From contig JAPLSK010000330.1 of NCBI GenBank assembly GCA_026398675.1, positions 1-11,726 of the forward strand: 11,726 nucleotides of DNA, given 5' to 3'. A program made the translations under genes and the position numbers. The stretch is from a bacterium. Its GTDB lineage: Bacteria; RBG-13-66-14. Of the stretch, positions 1 through 6,647 are shown one piece after another. Positions within the stretch are counted from its first letter, which is position 1; each line of letters begins with the position of its first letter. The notes beneath the pieces are model-generated. The model saw only the letters and a list, made by a program, of their open reading frames with translations, ran no database searches and was not told where the DNA came from.

Positions 1-60
1 TCAGGTCCGCCCCTACGTCATCGCAATCTACGAGGCACTGGCCGGGGTAAGGGCTTCCTT
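1..60. repeat. Tail of a dispersed composite intergenic repeat
   Basis: The first 30 bases share the string CGCCCCTACGTCATCGCAA with the repeat near 6495-6512, and bases 41-54 resemble the GGCCGGGGTGAGGG end of the A module seen at 6351 and 11361. The window therefore opens inside a composite repeat whose left part is cut off. No coding potential is visible. Confidence 0.6.
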
Positions 61-92
61 AAAAACACGGCGGGGACTGAAGTCCCCGCCCT
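61..92 (-). terminator. Repeat-derived hairpin terminator behind the 540-aa glycosyltransferase
   Basis: Bases 69-78 pair perfectly with 81-90 (10 bp, or 9 bp with a TGAA tetraloop). Read on the minus strand, the GC-rich stem is followed by GTG and five T. It begins 28 bases after the stop codon at 120. The same unit recurs at 11379-11405 and 11658-11688, so this terminator belongs to a dispersed repeat family. Termination activity is inferred from structure. Confidence 0.55.
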
Positions 93-119
93 ACATTGAC
101 GAAAGGGCACGGGTTGAGG

Positions 120-1742
120 TCAGGGACCGGGCGGCGGGGGCGGCCTCTCGGTCAAAACGGCATACGACGGTGCGAAGTACCAGGCGTCGCGCCACTCGGC
201 CGGGTCCATCCGCGCCAGGCCCTCCAGGTCGTCGCGCCGGTGCAGGACGGTCACCGTGGCCGCCCGGGGCACGACGAGGTGATACCGCTCCCAGAGCTCG
301 CCGCGCCGGGTGAGGTCCAGCTCGCTGGTCAGCTCGGGCGTCCCGCCGGAGAGAAATAAATCGGGGAATGGCTGCAGCGCGATCCACTCCGGGGCGCGCC
401 CCAGGACGTACTCCGAGTCGTAGCACTCGTGCCCCGGCTTCCCCAGGCCGGGAATCTTCACCCCTTCCCGGGCGATGTGGGCGTCGGAGAGCCCCAGCAT
501 GTCCACGGTTTCCAGGCCGGTGAAGTAGGGAATCACGCCGGCGATGGTCACCGCCACGGTGTCGTCGGGGTCGGCGTTCTCCCCGAGCCAGTGGGCGGTA
601 GCGTGGAGCCGCTCCGAGTAGTACCGCAGGTCGCCGAAGGTTAGCGTCGGCTCGCTCCAGAAGGTGGAAAGCGCCCAGCTTCCGGCGAAGAAGATTGCAA
701 TGACGGCCGGGACGGTAAGTTTCTTTCTGGGGAGCCTTTCGAGCAGCCGCTCCGCGCCCAGGGCGGAGGCGACGAAGACCAGCGGCAGGGTGGGCACCAG
801 GAGGCGGAAGACCATCCAGTCCCCGCCGATGATCACGAAAAAGAGCCAGTAGGCCGCCGTGCCGGCGAGCATGGGCCAGAGCCTGCGCCCCTCTTTTCCC
901 CACCGGACGGCCGCCAGGCAGGCGAGCGGCGGCGCGGTGAACAGTAAAAACCGGCCCAGGTCGCCCAGACCGCGCTCCGCGAGGCGCCAGTTCAGTCCCG
1001 TCTTGACGTAGAAGGTGTTGGGAACCCAGTCGCCGTAGTAGAGGAGCCGGAACGCGAGCTGCCCTCCGGCCAGGGCGGCGATGGGCGCCAGGAAGATGAA
1101 AACCCGCGGCCAGTCCCGGTCCTTCCGGAAGACCAGCCAGGCGAGACCGGCGAGGGCGAAGAGCGCCCCCTCCGGCCGGACCAGGAATCCCAGGCCGAAG
1201 AGTGTCCCCGCCCCGATAAGCTCGCCCCCGCGGCGTCGTTTTTCCGCTCCTTCCCGCCCGAGGAGCAGGTAGTAGCCCCCGGCCAGGCACACCGCCAGGG
1301 CGCCCGTTTCCATGGCCCCGGCCAGGTGCCAGAACTGGAAGCTCCCGTTCAGCGCCACCAGCCACGCGGCGAGTGGACCGGCCCAGCTCTTCTCCCCGCC
1401 CAGTCTCCGCCCCAGAAGCCAGGTCAGGATGACGGCCCCCACGCCGAAGAGCCCGGCCAGAATCTTCACCGCCGCCGGTCCGGGCACGCCCAGCCCCATC
1501 AGCCCCGTCAGCATCGCCAGCCAGCCGAAGCTGGTGTAGCCCTCCACCCGCTCGCCGGGGTTGAATACCGGCCCGTGGCCCGCGAGCCAGTTGTCGGCGT
1601 AGCGCATGAAGATGTACGCGTCGTCCACCGAGTTCCACAGAAAGCGGTCGGCGTAGATAAAGGCTCCCGCGAGGGCGACGATGATCGCGCCCAGCAGGAG
1701 CAACCGGCTCCACTTTTCGTGCGAATCCATCGGCAGGAACAT
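120..1742 (-). CDS. GT-C fold polyprenyl-phosphate-dependent membrane glycosyltransferase (first paralogue)
   Basis: This is a polytopic inner-membrane protein of 540 residues. It has about eleven hydrophobic segments between residues 13 and 361 and then a soluble, probably extracytoplasmic, C-terminal domain. After the first membrane segment comes VDDAYI (39-44), the acidic pair expected at the active site of GT-C enzymes, and then NPGERVEGYTSFGW (61-74). Other landmarks are GAMETG (142-147), RPEG (189-192), YYGDW (235-239), GGDW (306-309) and the C-terminal block GLSDAHIAR (417-425). These motifs match a broad bacterial family related to AftB-like arabinofuranosyltransferases, which use polyprenyl-phosphate sugars; the sugar and acceptor here cannot be read. 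The protein ends in five prolines (534-538). An in-frame TAA directly precedes the ATG at 1742; a second ATG lies at 1730, and neither has a clear Shine-Dalgarno. It follows the lipoprotein gene by 57 bases, a likely operon. That spacer holds A7GGGTCGTCCCC, perhaps a decayed repeat hairpin. Confidence 0.85.
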   Translation of the reverse strand: MFLPMDSHEKWSRLLLLGAIIVALAGAFIYADRFLWNSVDDAYIFMRYADNWLAGHGPVFNPGERVEGYTSFGWLAMLTGLMGLGVPGPAAVKILAGLFGVGAVILTWLLGRRLGGEKSWAGPLAAWLVALNGSFQFWHLAGAMETGALAVCLAGGYYLLLGREGAEKRRRGGELIGAGTLFGLGFLVRPEGALFALAGLAWLVFRKDRDWPRVFIFLAPIAALAGGQLAFRLLYYGDWVPNTFYVKTGLNWRLAERGLGDLGRFLLFTAPPLACLAAVRWGKEGRRLWPMLAGTAAYWLFFVIIGGDWMVFRLLVPTLPLVFVASALGAERLLERLPRKKLTVPAVIAIFFAGSWALSTFWSEPTLTFGDLRYYSERLHATAHWLGENADPDDTVAVTIAGVIPYFTGLETVDMLGLSDAHIAREGVKIPGLGKPGHECYDSEYVLGRAPEWIALQPFPDLFLSGGTPELTSELDLTRRGELWERYHLVVPRAATVTVLHRRDDLEGLARMDPAEWRDAWYFAPSYAVLTERPPPPPGP

Positions 1743-1799
1743 TTAATAAAAAAAGGGTCGTCCCCGATGATAAACCACGCCCGGCGGTGTGGCAACGGC

Positions 1800-2468
1800 T
1801 CACTCGACCCGGCGCTCCACGATGCCCCCCGAGTCCAGGTCGAAGGTGACGTAGCCGATGAGTCGGGCGCAGTCCCGGTCGGCGTAGAACTGGAGCTGGC
1901 CGAGTCGGCTCCCCGAGAGCGACCAGAGGAAGAGCTGGAGGTCGCAGTTCCTCCGCCCCTCGAGCCGGCGGAACTCGGCGGCGGCGATGCGCATCCAGTC
2001 CTCCACCTGGCCGTCGGAGTAGTCGGGCAGCTTCTCGAAGGACCCCCCCTCGGTGAGCCAGGACTTGGTGGTTGCGGCACCGCCCCAGTCAACCCAGACG
2101 GTGAGCAGCCTCCCGTCCCCGGAGAAGTACTCGAACTGCCACTCGGGGAAGTCCCGGGCGTTCGCCAGGCCCCCCGTCTCGTCGAGCCAGACGCCGGCGA
2201 CCAGGTAGCACCGGGCGTCGGGGTCCCACATCCGGGCGGCCTCGTCGGCGATGGGCCGGGCCCAGGCGACGCCCCGGTACGTGAGGCTGTCGTACCCGGC
2301 GAGGTCCGCCGTCAGCGGGTCGGAGACGATCTGCGACTGCCTCGACGGCTCGTCGTACTTGAGGACGTACCCGCTGATGTCAGTCACGCGACCGCAGCTC
2401 GGGGCGATGACGAGGGTTGTGGCGAGTAGGAGAAGGCTTGCGGCGGGCTTGTTCACGGCTACCTTCAC
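1800..2468 (-). CDS. Putative lipoprotein of unknown function
   Basis: The product has 222 residues. The N-terminus has a positive start (K2, K7), a hydrophobic stretch (residues 11-22) and IAPSC with cysteine 25, a plausible but not ideal lipobox (A-P-S-C). I therefore predict an exported, lipid-anchored protein. The mature part is soluble and rich in W, Y and acidic residues, with three more cysteines (87, 175, 200). I recognise no family; the C-terminal segment YVTFDLDSGG (206-215) faintly recalls PepSY-type repeats, but this is weak. The start is GTG at 2468; a second GTG at 2456 would leave MNKPAAS and has AAGG a few bases upstream, so the start is uncertain. Its own promoter lies at 2504-2532, and the next gene downstream on the same strand is a GT-C glycosyltransferase. 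An accessory role for that enzyme is possible from context only. Confidence 0.75.
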   Translation of the reverse strand: MKVAVNKPAASLLLLATTLVIAPSCGRVTDISGYVLKYDEPSRQSQIVSDPLTADLAGYDSLTYRGVAWARPIADEAARMWDPDARCYLVAGVWLDETGGLANARDFPEWQFEYFSGDGRLLTVWVDWGGAATTKSWLTEGGSFEKLPDYSDGQVEDWMRIAAAEFRRLEGRRNCDLQLFLWSLSGSRLGQLQFYADRDCARLIGYVTFDLDSGGIVERRVE

Positions 2469-2503
2469 GTTTCGAGTGCTGATAGCCCGGATTAGTCATG
2501 TTA

Positions 2504-2532
2504 TAAATAGCACAATTACTCTAAAGCGTCAA
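2504..2532 (-). promoter_or_regulatory. Probable sigma70 promoter for the lipoprotein-glycosyltransferase unit
   Basis: On the minus strand TTGACG (2527-2532) is followed after 17 bases by TATTTA (2504-2509), within an AT-rich stretch unusual for this genome. It lies 35 bases before the GTG start and downstream of the terminator of the preceding gene. The -10 match is poor; TATAAC, four bases further on, is an alternative with long spacing. Confidence 0.4.
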
Positions 2533-2755
2533 GTCCGGTCGGCGTATCTTATTGTAAACAAATGATTTAAACCCCTTGTCTTTACTAAATGGTCGCGGGG
2601 TTGACGCGACCGGGTGGGGGGATTTTCGGCGGCAGTTGTCGTCGTGACGGCCGGACCCGGGAGCCCGCGCGCCCGCTCTTGCCGACCTCGGGGTCGCGGC
2701 TCGGGTGGGGGTGGACGACCGGTCGGGGACCAGGGGAGACCGTTACCGAGCACAT
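2533..2755. other. Intergenic stretch with a 7-bp GC hairpin
   Basis: No gene is supported here; the short ORFs are low-complexity and lack start signals. GGTCGCG (2591-2597) and CGCGACC (2605-2611) form a 7-bp stem with a 7-base loop and no T-tract on either side. It sits upstream of the lipoprotein promoter and could be an operator or a repeat relic. The rest is GC-rich sequence in which I see nothing recognisable. Confidence 0.35.
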
Positions 2756-2782
2756 AAAAAAAAGCCGCACCGGCGATGCGGC
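2756..2782 (-). terminator. Rho-independent terminator of the 541-aa glycosyltransferase gene
   Basis: Read on the minus strand, GCCGCA (2777-2782) pairs with TGCGGC (2764-2769) across a 7-base loop and is followed by eight T (2756-2763). It starts 24 bases after the stop codon at 2807. This one does not resemble the dispersed repeats. It separates the upstream glycosyltransferase unit from the lipoprotein unit. Confidence 0.85.
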
Positions 2783-2806
2783 CCTCCACCCGTGACGCAG
2801 CTTCCT

Positions 2807-4432
2807 CTAGTAACCGAAGATCGGCGGCGGCGGGGGGGACGTCGCCACCCGCGCCAGGGGGTGGGTGAAGTACCAGAACCGGGTCCAGCAGCGGGGGTCC
2901 AGTCGTTTCAGCCCCTCGACGTCGTCGCGGCGGTGGAGGATGGCCCGCGTGGGGAGCGGCGGCATCACTACGTGGTAATCCAGCCAGAGCTCGCGGCGGG
3001 TGATCAGGTCGTAGTCGGGCAGGAAGGCCGGCTCCTGCCCCGAGAGCAGGAAGTTCGAGGTCAGCCCCAGGATTATCCAGTCCGGCTTCCGTTCCAGGAT
3101 GTAGTCGTTGTCGTAGCGCTCGTGGCCCGGAGTGGCCCGCCCGCCCAGGTCTATCCCCTCCCGGGCGATGTGCCGGTCGTTGAGCCCCAACATATCTATG
3201 GCCCGCAGGCCCGTCAGCCAGGGGATGATGCCCGCGCTGGAGACGGCGATGGTGTCGTCGGGGTCGCTGACCTCGGCGAGCCAGTGGCCGGTATGAAAGT
3301 GCAGCGTCTCATGGAAGCGGTACTCGCCGATGTGGGCGTGCTCGCCCAGCGAGGCGGACAACATGAAGAGCCCACCCACCGAGGCCGCGACCAGGACCGG
3401 CAGGGCGGCCTTCCGCAGCGGCAGATTGAGCCCCCGCAATCGGTTCAGGCCCAGCCCCGCCGTCACCGCCAGTATCGGTAGAACCGGCACTAGCAGGCGC
3501 CAGGCCATCCAGTCGCCCCCGATGAGGACCAGATAGATGAAATAGAGCCCGACGGCGGCGAGCATCGGGGCGAGACGTCGCCCAAGCCTGCGCCAGGGAA
3601 GGGCCGCCGCCAGCAGAAACAGCGGCAGGTGGCTCAGGATGAAGCCGCCCATAAATCCCAAGCCCCGCAGGAGCAGCTTGCCGTTGAAGCCCACCTTGGC
3701 GTAGAAAGTGTTGGGCAGCCAGTCGCCGTAGTAGGCCAGGCGGAAGACCTCGTGCCCGCCCACCAGGACCGCCGTCGGCAACAGGTAGATGAGCAGGCGC
3801 TTGAGCCGCCCTTCCCGGCCCGGCCAGACGTAAAGTACCCCCAGGAGGGTGAAGAGATTGCCCTCGGGCCGCAGGAGGCCGCCGAGGCCGAAGAGCAGCC
3901 CGACCCCGAGCAGCTCACGGCTCCGCCGCCGCCCGTCGGCGTTTTCATCGCCCAGGAGCAGGTAGAAGCCGGCGGTGAGCGTCAGGGCCAGGGGGGCGAC
4001 CTCCATCGCCCCGGCCAGGCCCCAGAAGGTGAAGCTCGATGAGAGGGCGAGGGCCCAGGCGGTCGCCGGGCCGACCCACGAGTCCTTTCCCCCCAGGCGC
4101 CGCCCCAGGAGCCAGGCAAATGCGATGGCCCCCAGGATGCAGAGCTCGGCCAGCACCTTCGCCGCCAGGGGTCCCGGCACGCCCAGCTTCATCAGCCCCG
4201 CCAACGTCGCCATCCAGGCGAAGTTCGTATAGCCCTCGACGTGCTCACCGGGGTTGTAAACCGGGCCGAATCCGCCGTCCCAGTTGCGGGCGTAGCGCAG
4301 GGTGATGTAGACGTCGTCCAGAGAGAGCCAGTCGAACGCGATGGCGTACCAGACCGCCGAGGCCGCCGAAAAGGCCAGCGCCGCCACGAGCAGCCACTTG
4401 GCGAGCCTTCGCCGTCCGTCGGTCAGGGTCAC
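2807..4432 (-). CDS. GT-C fold polyprenyl-phosphate-dependent membrane glycosyltransferase (second paralogue)
   Basis: This 541-residue membrane protein is colinear with the enzyme encoded at 120-1742. LDDVYI (38-43) carries the acidic pair, followed by [14 protein letters not shown] (60-73), GAMEV (141-145), RPEG (188-191), YYGDW (234-238), GGDW (306-309) and GLNDRHIAR (416-424). About eleven hydrophobic segments lie between residues 12 and 361, with a soluble extracytoplasmic tail of about 180 residues after them. The predicted reaction is sugar transfer from a lipid-linked donor on the outside of the membrane, by analogy with GT-C families; the substrate is not determinable. The last residues again contain five prolines (533-537). 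The start is GTG at 4432, supported by GGAG seven bases upstream (4440-4443). It has its own extended -10 promoter and a strong terminator, so it is a single-gene unit. It looks like an ancient duplication, because the two proteins differ widely outside the motifs. Confidence 0.87.
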   Translation of the reverse strand: MTLTDGRRRLAKWLLVAALAFSAASAVWYAIAFDWLSLDDVYITLRYARNWDGGFGPVYNPGEHVEGYTNFAWMATLAGLMKLGVPGPLAAKVLAELCILGAIAFAWLLGRRLGGKDSWVGPATAWALALSSSFTFWGLAGAMEVAPLALTLTAGFYLLLGDENADGRRRSRELLGVGLLFGLGGLLRPEGNLFTLLGVLYVWPGREGRLKRLLIYLLPTAVLVGGHEVFRLAYYGDWLPNTFYAKVGFNGKLLLRGLGFMGGFILSHLPLFLLAAALPWRRLGRRLAPMLAAVGLYFIYLVLIGGDWMAWRLLVPVLPILAVTAGLGLNRLRGLNLPLRKAALPVLVAASVGGLFMLSASLGEHAHIGEYRFHETLHFHTGHWLAEVSDPDDTIAVSSAGIIPWLTGLRAIDMLGLNDRHIAREGIDLGGRATPGHERYDNDYILERKPDWIILGLTSNFLLSGQEPAFLPDYDLITRRELWLDYHVVMPPLPTRAILHRRDDVEGLKRLDPRCWTRFWYFTHPLARVATSPPPPPIFGY

Positions 4433-4473
4433 GGTGGTTCTCCGGGAAAGCGGTTACGAGCCACGCCCGCCGA

Positions 4474-4482
4474 ATTATAGCA
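4474..4482 (-). promoter_or_regulatory. Extended -10 promoter for the 541-aa glycosyltransferase
   Basis: On the minus strand TGCTATAAT (4474-4482) is a perfect -10 box with the TGN extension. At 17-base spacing there is no good -35 hexamer, as is usual for extended -10 promoters. The expected 5' leader of about 35 bases contains the GGAG at 4440-4443. Confidence 0.6.
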
Positions 4483-4527
4483 CACCGGTTCCGGCCCGGA
4501 GTCTGGGGGTTCCTCGGTTTCCCGCAA

Positions 4528-4607
4528 CTCCCTCCGGGGGAGGGCTGGGGTGAGGGGTAAAACGGCGGACCGCAGAGGACTCGTCCTGCGGGTCCGTCCT
4601 GCATTAT
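4528..4607. repeat. Composite repeat: A module plus C-like hairpin
   Basis: Bases 4528-4558 form an A module (CTCCCTCCGGGGGAGGGCTG and then GGGTGAGGGG). Bases 4568-4594 match 6468-6494 at 26 of 27 positions (GACCGCAGAGGACTCGTCCT and on), and fold into a hairpin around AGGACTCGTCCT. The B hairpin with its A-tract follows immediately at 4608. Confidence 0.75.
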
Positions 4608-4636
4608 AAAAAAAGGGCGGGTTAAAAGACCCGCCC
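4608..4636 (-). terminator. Repeat-derived terminator of the radical SAM gene
   Basis: On the minus strand GGGCGGGT (4629-4636) pairs with ACCCGCCC (4615-4622), 8 bp with a 6-base loop, followed by seven T (4608-4614). It begins 54 bases after the stop codon at 4691. The hairpin is a B module of the dispersed repeat family but has every hallmark of an intrinsic terminator. Confidence 0.75.
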
Positions 4637-4690
4637 CTCCGTCATCCATCGGCACAATGGGCCGATTCGACCCGAATCCCGGCCGCTCGA

Positions 4691-5977
4691 TCAACCCATG
4701 TCCAAGGCCAACCGGTTCGACTGCCTTCGGGGCAGAATCAATCGGTTCAATATCCCGCCGGCCGTCTTGAACGGCCTGTTGAGTATCCGGTGCGCCTCCC
4801 GGTGCAGGAACCTCATCCGTTCGGGGGTAATGTACGGGTGGTTCCAGACCAGATGCTCGGTGTTGTAGTGCCGGTAATCGCGGTCGAAGATACCGTAGGT
4901 GGATTCAAACTGGTCCCACATCGGCGTCTGGGGGAAGGGGGTCAGGATACTGAGGGCGAAGACGTCGAAGCCCATCTCCCCCAACCGGTAGACGTCCCGG
5001 AGGGTACCCGCCTCATCCAGGTTCTCGTGGCCGACGATGTAGTTGATCATCCGGTAGATCCGCCCCTTCTCCTTGGTTTTGCGCGCGAACTCGATTATCT
5101 CCTCCACCTTCTGCTTTTTGTTGACGGTGTCCAGCACCTGCTGGGAGACGACCTCGACGCCGATGCAGGTGGCGATGAGCCCGCGCTCGCACCAGTTGTC
5201 CAGGTTGTGGAGCACGATAGACGCCCGGGTCATCGCGAACCAGCGGAAGCCGTATTTTGCAAAGAGGAGGGTGATGTGGTCGCTCGCCACGGGGTCTATG
5301 CCGAAGGTCTCGTCGAAGAGCAGGAGGTATTTTATCCCCATGGTCTTGAGCTTGCGGAGCACGCTTTCGATGCCTTCCTCGTTGATGTTGAAGGTGTGCC
5401 CCCCCCCGAAGGCCGCGGCCTGGCAGAAGGAGCATTTGTACGGGCAGCCGTGCCTGGTGTAGAGAATCGCCACGTTTATCAGCTTGATTTTTCCGTGGTT
5501 GATGCTCAAGTTGCCGATCACCAGGGGGTGTTTGATCTGGTCGTCGGGCACCCGGTGTCCGAAGAGCTCGGCGACGGCGTTCTCGCCGGGTCCGATGACC
5601 GTGCGGTCCACCAGGGATTCAATGTGCGGGTCGAGGGCGCCGTAGTTCCCCGCCCATATTTCGCGCACACCCTGGCGCCGGGCCTCCGCGATCATCCGCT
5701 CGACCTCGGTTATCTCGCTCTGGTAGAGGCTGAACCCGACGACGTCCCAGCCTTCCGCCAGCTTGGCCTTGTACTCATCCCAATTCGGGAACTCGAGCAG
5801 CTCCACCTCGGGCACGTTGCGCTTGATGAATCGGAGGCCGATGTTGAAATCGCGCGGCATGCACGGGCTCCAGGGCTTGTGCTGGAAGTTGTCGTTGATG
5901 AAGTCCACGTAGATGCCCGAGAAACGACGATAGACGGTGCTTAACAGCACGCGCGGTTTCGATGAAGTTGCGCTCAA
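4691..5977 (-). CDS. Radical SAM protein with cobalamin-binding-like N-terminal domain
   Basis: The product has 428 residues. The radical SAM core is marked by C178-x3-C182-x2-C185 (HGCPYKCSFC), which binds the 4Fe-4S cluster that cleaves S-adenosylmethionine. Residues about 8-140 look like the Rossmann-type B12-binding domain common in this superfamily: VVGFSLYQSE (79-88), IWAGNYGA (107-114) and GPGENAVAEL (129-138), the last matching the usual GEGE position. The DxHxxG motif for base-off cobalamin binding is not visible, so cofactor binding is uncertain. In the core, LLLFDETFG (218-226) and LTPFPQTPMW (345-354) are typical of B12-type radical SAM enzymes. The substrate cannot be assigned; relatives act in lipid, pigment and peptide modification. 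The start is TTG at 5977, chosen because AAGGAG (5986-5991) lies eight bases upstream. The gene stands alone between a repeat-rich leader and its own terminator. Confidence 0.87.
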   Translation of the reverse strand: MSATSSKPRVLLSTVYRRFSGIYVDFINDNFQHKPWSPCMPRDFNIGLRFIKRNVPEVELLEFPNWDEYKAKLAEGWDVVGFSLYQSEITEVERMIAEARRQGVREIWAGNYGALDPHIESLVDRTVIGPGENAVAELFGHRVPDDQIKHPLVIGNLSINHGKIKLINVAILYTRHGCPYKCSFCQAAAFGGGHTFNINEEGIESVLRKLKTMGIKYLLLFDETFGIDPVASDHITLLFAKYGFRWFAMTRASIVLHNLDNWCERGLIATCIGVEVVSQQVLDTVNKKQKVEEIIEFARKTKEKGRIYRMINYIVGHENLDEAGTLRDVYRLGEMGFDVFALSILTPFPQTPMWDQFESTYGIFDRDYRHYNTEHLVWNHPYITPERMRFLHREAHRILNRPFKTAGGILNRLILPRRQSNRLALDMG

Positions 5978-5985
5978 CGGCTTGA

Positions 5986-5991
5986 CTCCTT
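5986..5991 (-). promoter_or_regulatory. Shine-Dalgarno that fixes a TTG start
   Basis: AAGGAG on the minus strand lies eight bases before the TTG at 5977. There is no ATG or GTG nearby that suits the domain start, so this site decides the start of the radical SAM gene. Confidence 0.75.
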
Positions 5992-6318
5992 ACCGAGTTG
6001 CACGGGTGGAAAACTCTCTGGATAACGCTGTCGCTGATGCTTCCAGACGTGTCTTGGCTTTTTTAATCCCGGTTATATAAATCGGGCGGGTATCCGCACC
6101 CACCCGAGGCCTGCCGCGAGGAGCACCGGTGCGAGAACTAGGAATTTTTTTTAAGACTTCGGGAAAAAAATCCCGTTCTACACTACTTTGCTCCGGTTAA
6201 GTTTTCCCCCTCGCCGGGGGGTAGTATATCACTTTTTCGATTTCAAATGTGTTCGACGCCGCAGAGCCCATCGGGGACGGACGGAGGGGGCGATGGAGCG
6301 GCCGCGCGCCGGCCTGTT
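5992..6318. other. Long leader/intergenic region with degenerate repeat hairpins
   Basis: No credible gene is present. Bases 6083-6107 form a decayed B module (GGGCGGGT ... ACCCACCC, one mismatch). Bases 6161-6176 (CGGGAAAAAAATCCCG, then TTCTACAC) look like another weak copy, and 6206-6220 is CCCCC-TCGCC-GGGGG. A perfect 10-base palindrome, GCACCGGTGC, lies at 6123-6132 and could be a protein-binding site. TATA-like strings occur near 6074-6080 and 6224-6229 on the minus strand, but neither has a -35 partner at normal spacing, so I do not place the radical SAM promoter. Confidence 0.5.
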
Positions 6319-6409
6319 CCCCCTCTCCCTTCCAGGGAGTGCCCGCCTACGGGCCGGGGTGAGGGTCGGGGCAGAGAATGCGGGCGGGTCTGGAGACCCG
6401 CCCCTACGG
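6319..6409. repeat. Composite repeat: A module plus B hairpin
   Basis: The A module spans 6319-6365 (CCCTCTCCCTTCCAGGGAG ... GGGCCGGGGTGAGGG). It is followed by a B hairpin in which 6382-6391 pairs perfectly with 6394-6403 (10 bp, 2-base loop), and then CCTACGGG. The A-tract between the modules is lost here, so this copy is a poor terminator candidate. Confidence 0.75.
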
Positions 6410-6436
6410 GTGAGATGTGAACCGTGTATAACCTTC

Positions 6437-6508
6437 GTAGGGGCCGACATGCGGTCGGCCCGCGGGCGACCGCAGAGGACTCGTCCTACGGGTCGCCCCT
6501 ACGTCATC
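6437..6508. repeat. Paired C hairpins of the dispersed repeat family
   Basis: GTAGGGGCCGAC pairs with GTCGGCCC (6441-6448 with 6454-6461). Next comes the GACCGCAGAGGACTCGTCCT hairpin (6468-6494), shared with 4568-4594, and then GCCCCTACGTCATCGC, shared with the start of the window. It sits between two A+B elements. Confidence 0.7.
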
Positions 6509-6532
6509 GCAAACGGGGTCGGGTTGCAGCGA

Positions 6533-6587
6533 CTCCCTCTCCCTTTTAGGGATCGGCGCGCCTACGGGTTGGGGAGAGGGGTAAATA
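6533..6587. repeat. A module upstream of a B hairpin
   Basis: CTCCCTCTCCCTTTTAGGGA and then GCGCCTACGGGTTGGGGAGA match the A module at 6319 and, more loosely, those at 4528, 11331 and 11603. The fixed order of A module, A-tract and B hairpin is kept. Confidence 0.7.
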
Positions 6588-6614
6588 AAACGGGCGGGTG
6601 TGTACACCCGCCCC
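6588..6614 (-). terminator. Repeat-derived hairpin, candidate terminator of the P5C dehydrogenase gene
   Basis: Bases 6592-6601 pair perfectly with 6604-6613 (10 bp). Read on the minus strand the stem is followed by G and TTTTATTT. It begins 34 bases after the stop at 6648. The T-tract is short and interrupted by A, so it is weaker than the hairpin at 4608-4636. Confidence 0.5.
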
Positions 6615-6647
6615 TACGAATGGTTCGCGTCTGACAGGGAGAGGCGG

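Noticed and set aside
91..1803. 570-codon minus-strand frame overlapping the first glycosyltransferase
   Set aside because: It is arginine/glycine-rich and lacks membrane segments, while the other minus frame (120-1742) carries the conserved GT-C motifs.
1326..2429. 367-codon plus-strand frame across the lipoprotein and glycosyltransferase start
   Set aside because: It is antisense to two supported genes and has no start signal or recognisable domain.
4790..5944. 384-codon plus-strand frame opposite the radical SAM gene
   Set aside because: It is a shadow; the minus strand holds the CxxxCxxC motif and a strong Shine-Dalgarno.
6188..6634. 148-codon plus-strand frame between the radical SAM and P5C dehydrogenase genes
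   Set aside because: It consists of repeat modules (A, B and C hairpins) read through; there is no ribosome-binding site.
5978..6647. Structured non-coding RNA or riboswitch in the 670-base gap
   Set aside because: The visible hairpins are accounted for by the dispersed repeats; I see no multi-stem conserved fold or known riboswitch core.
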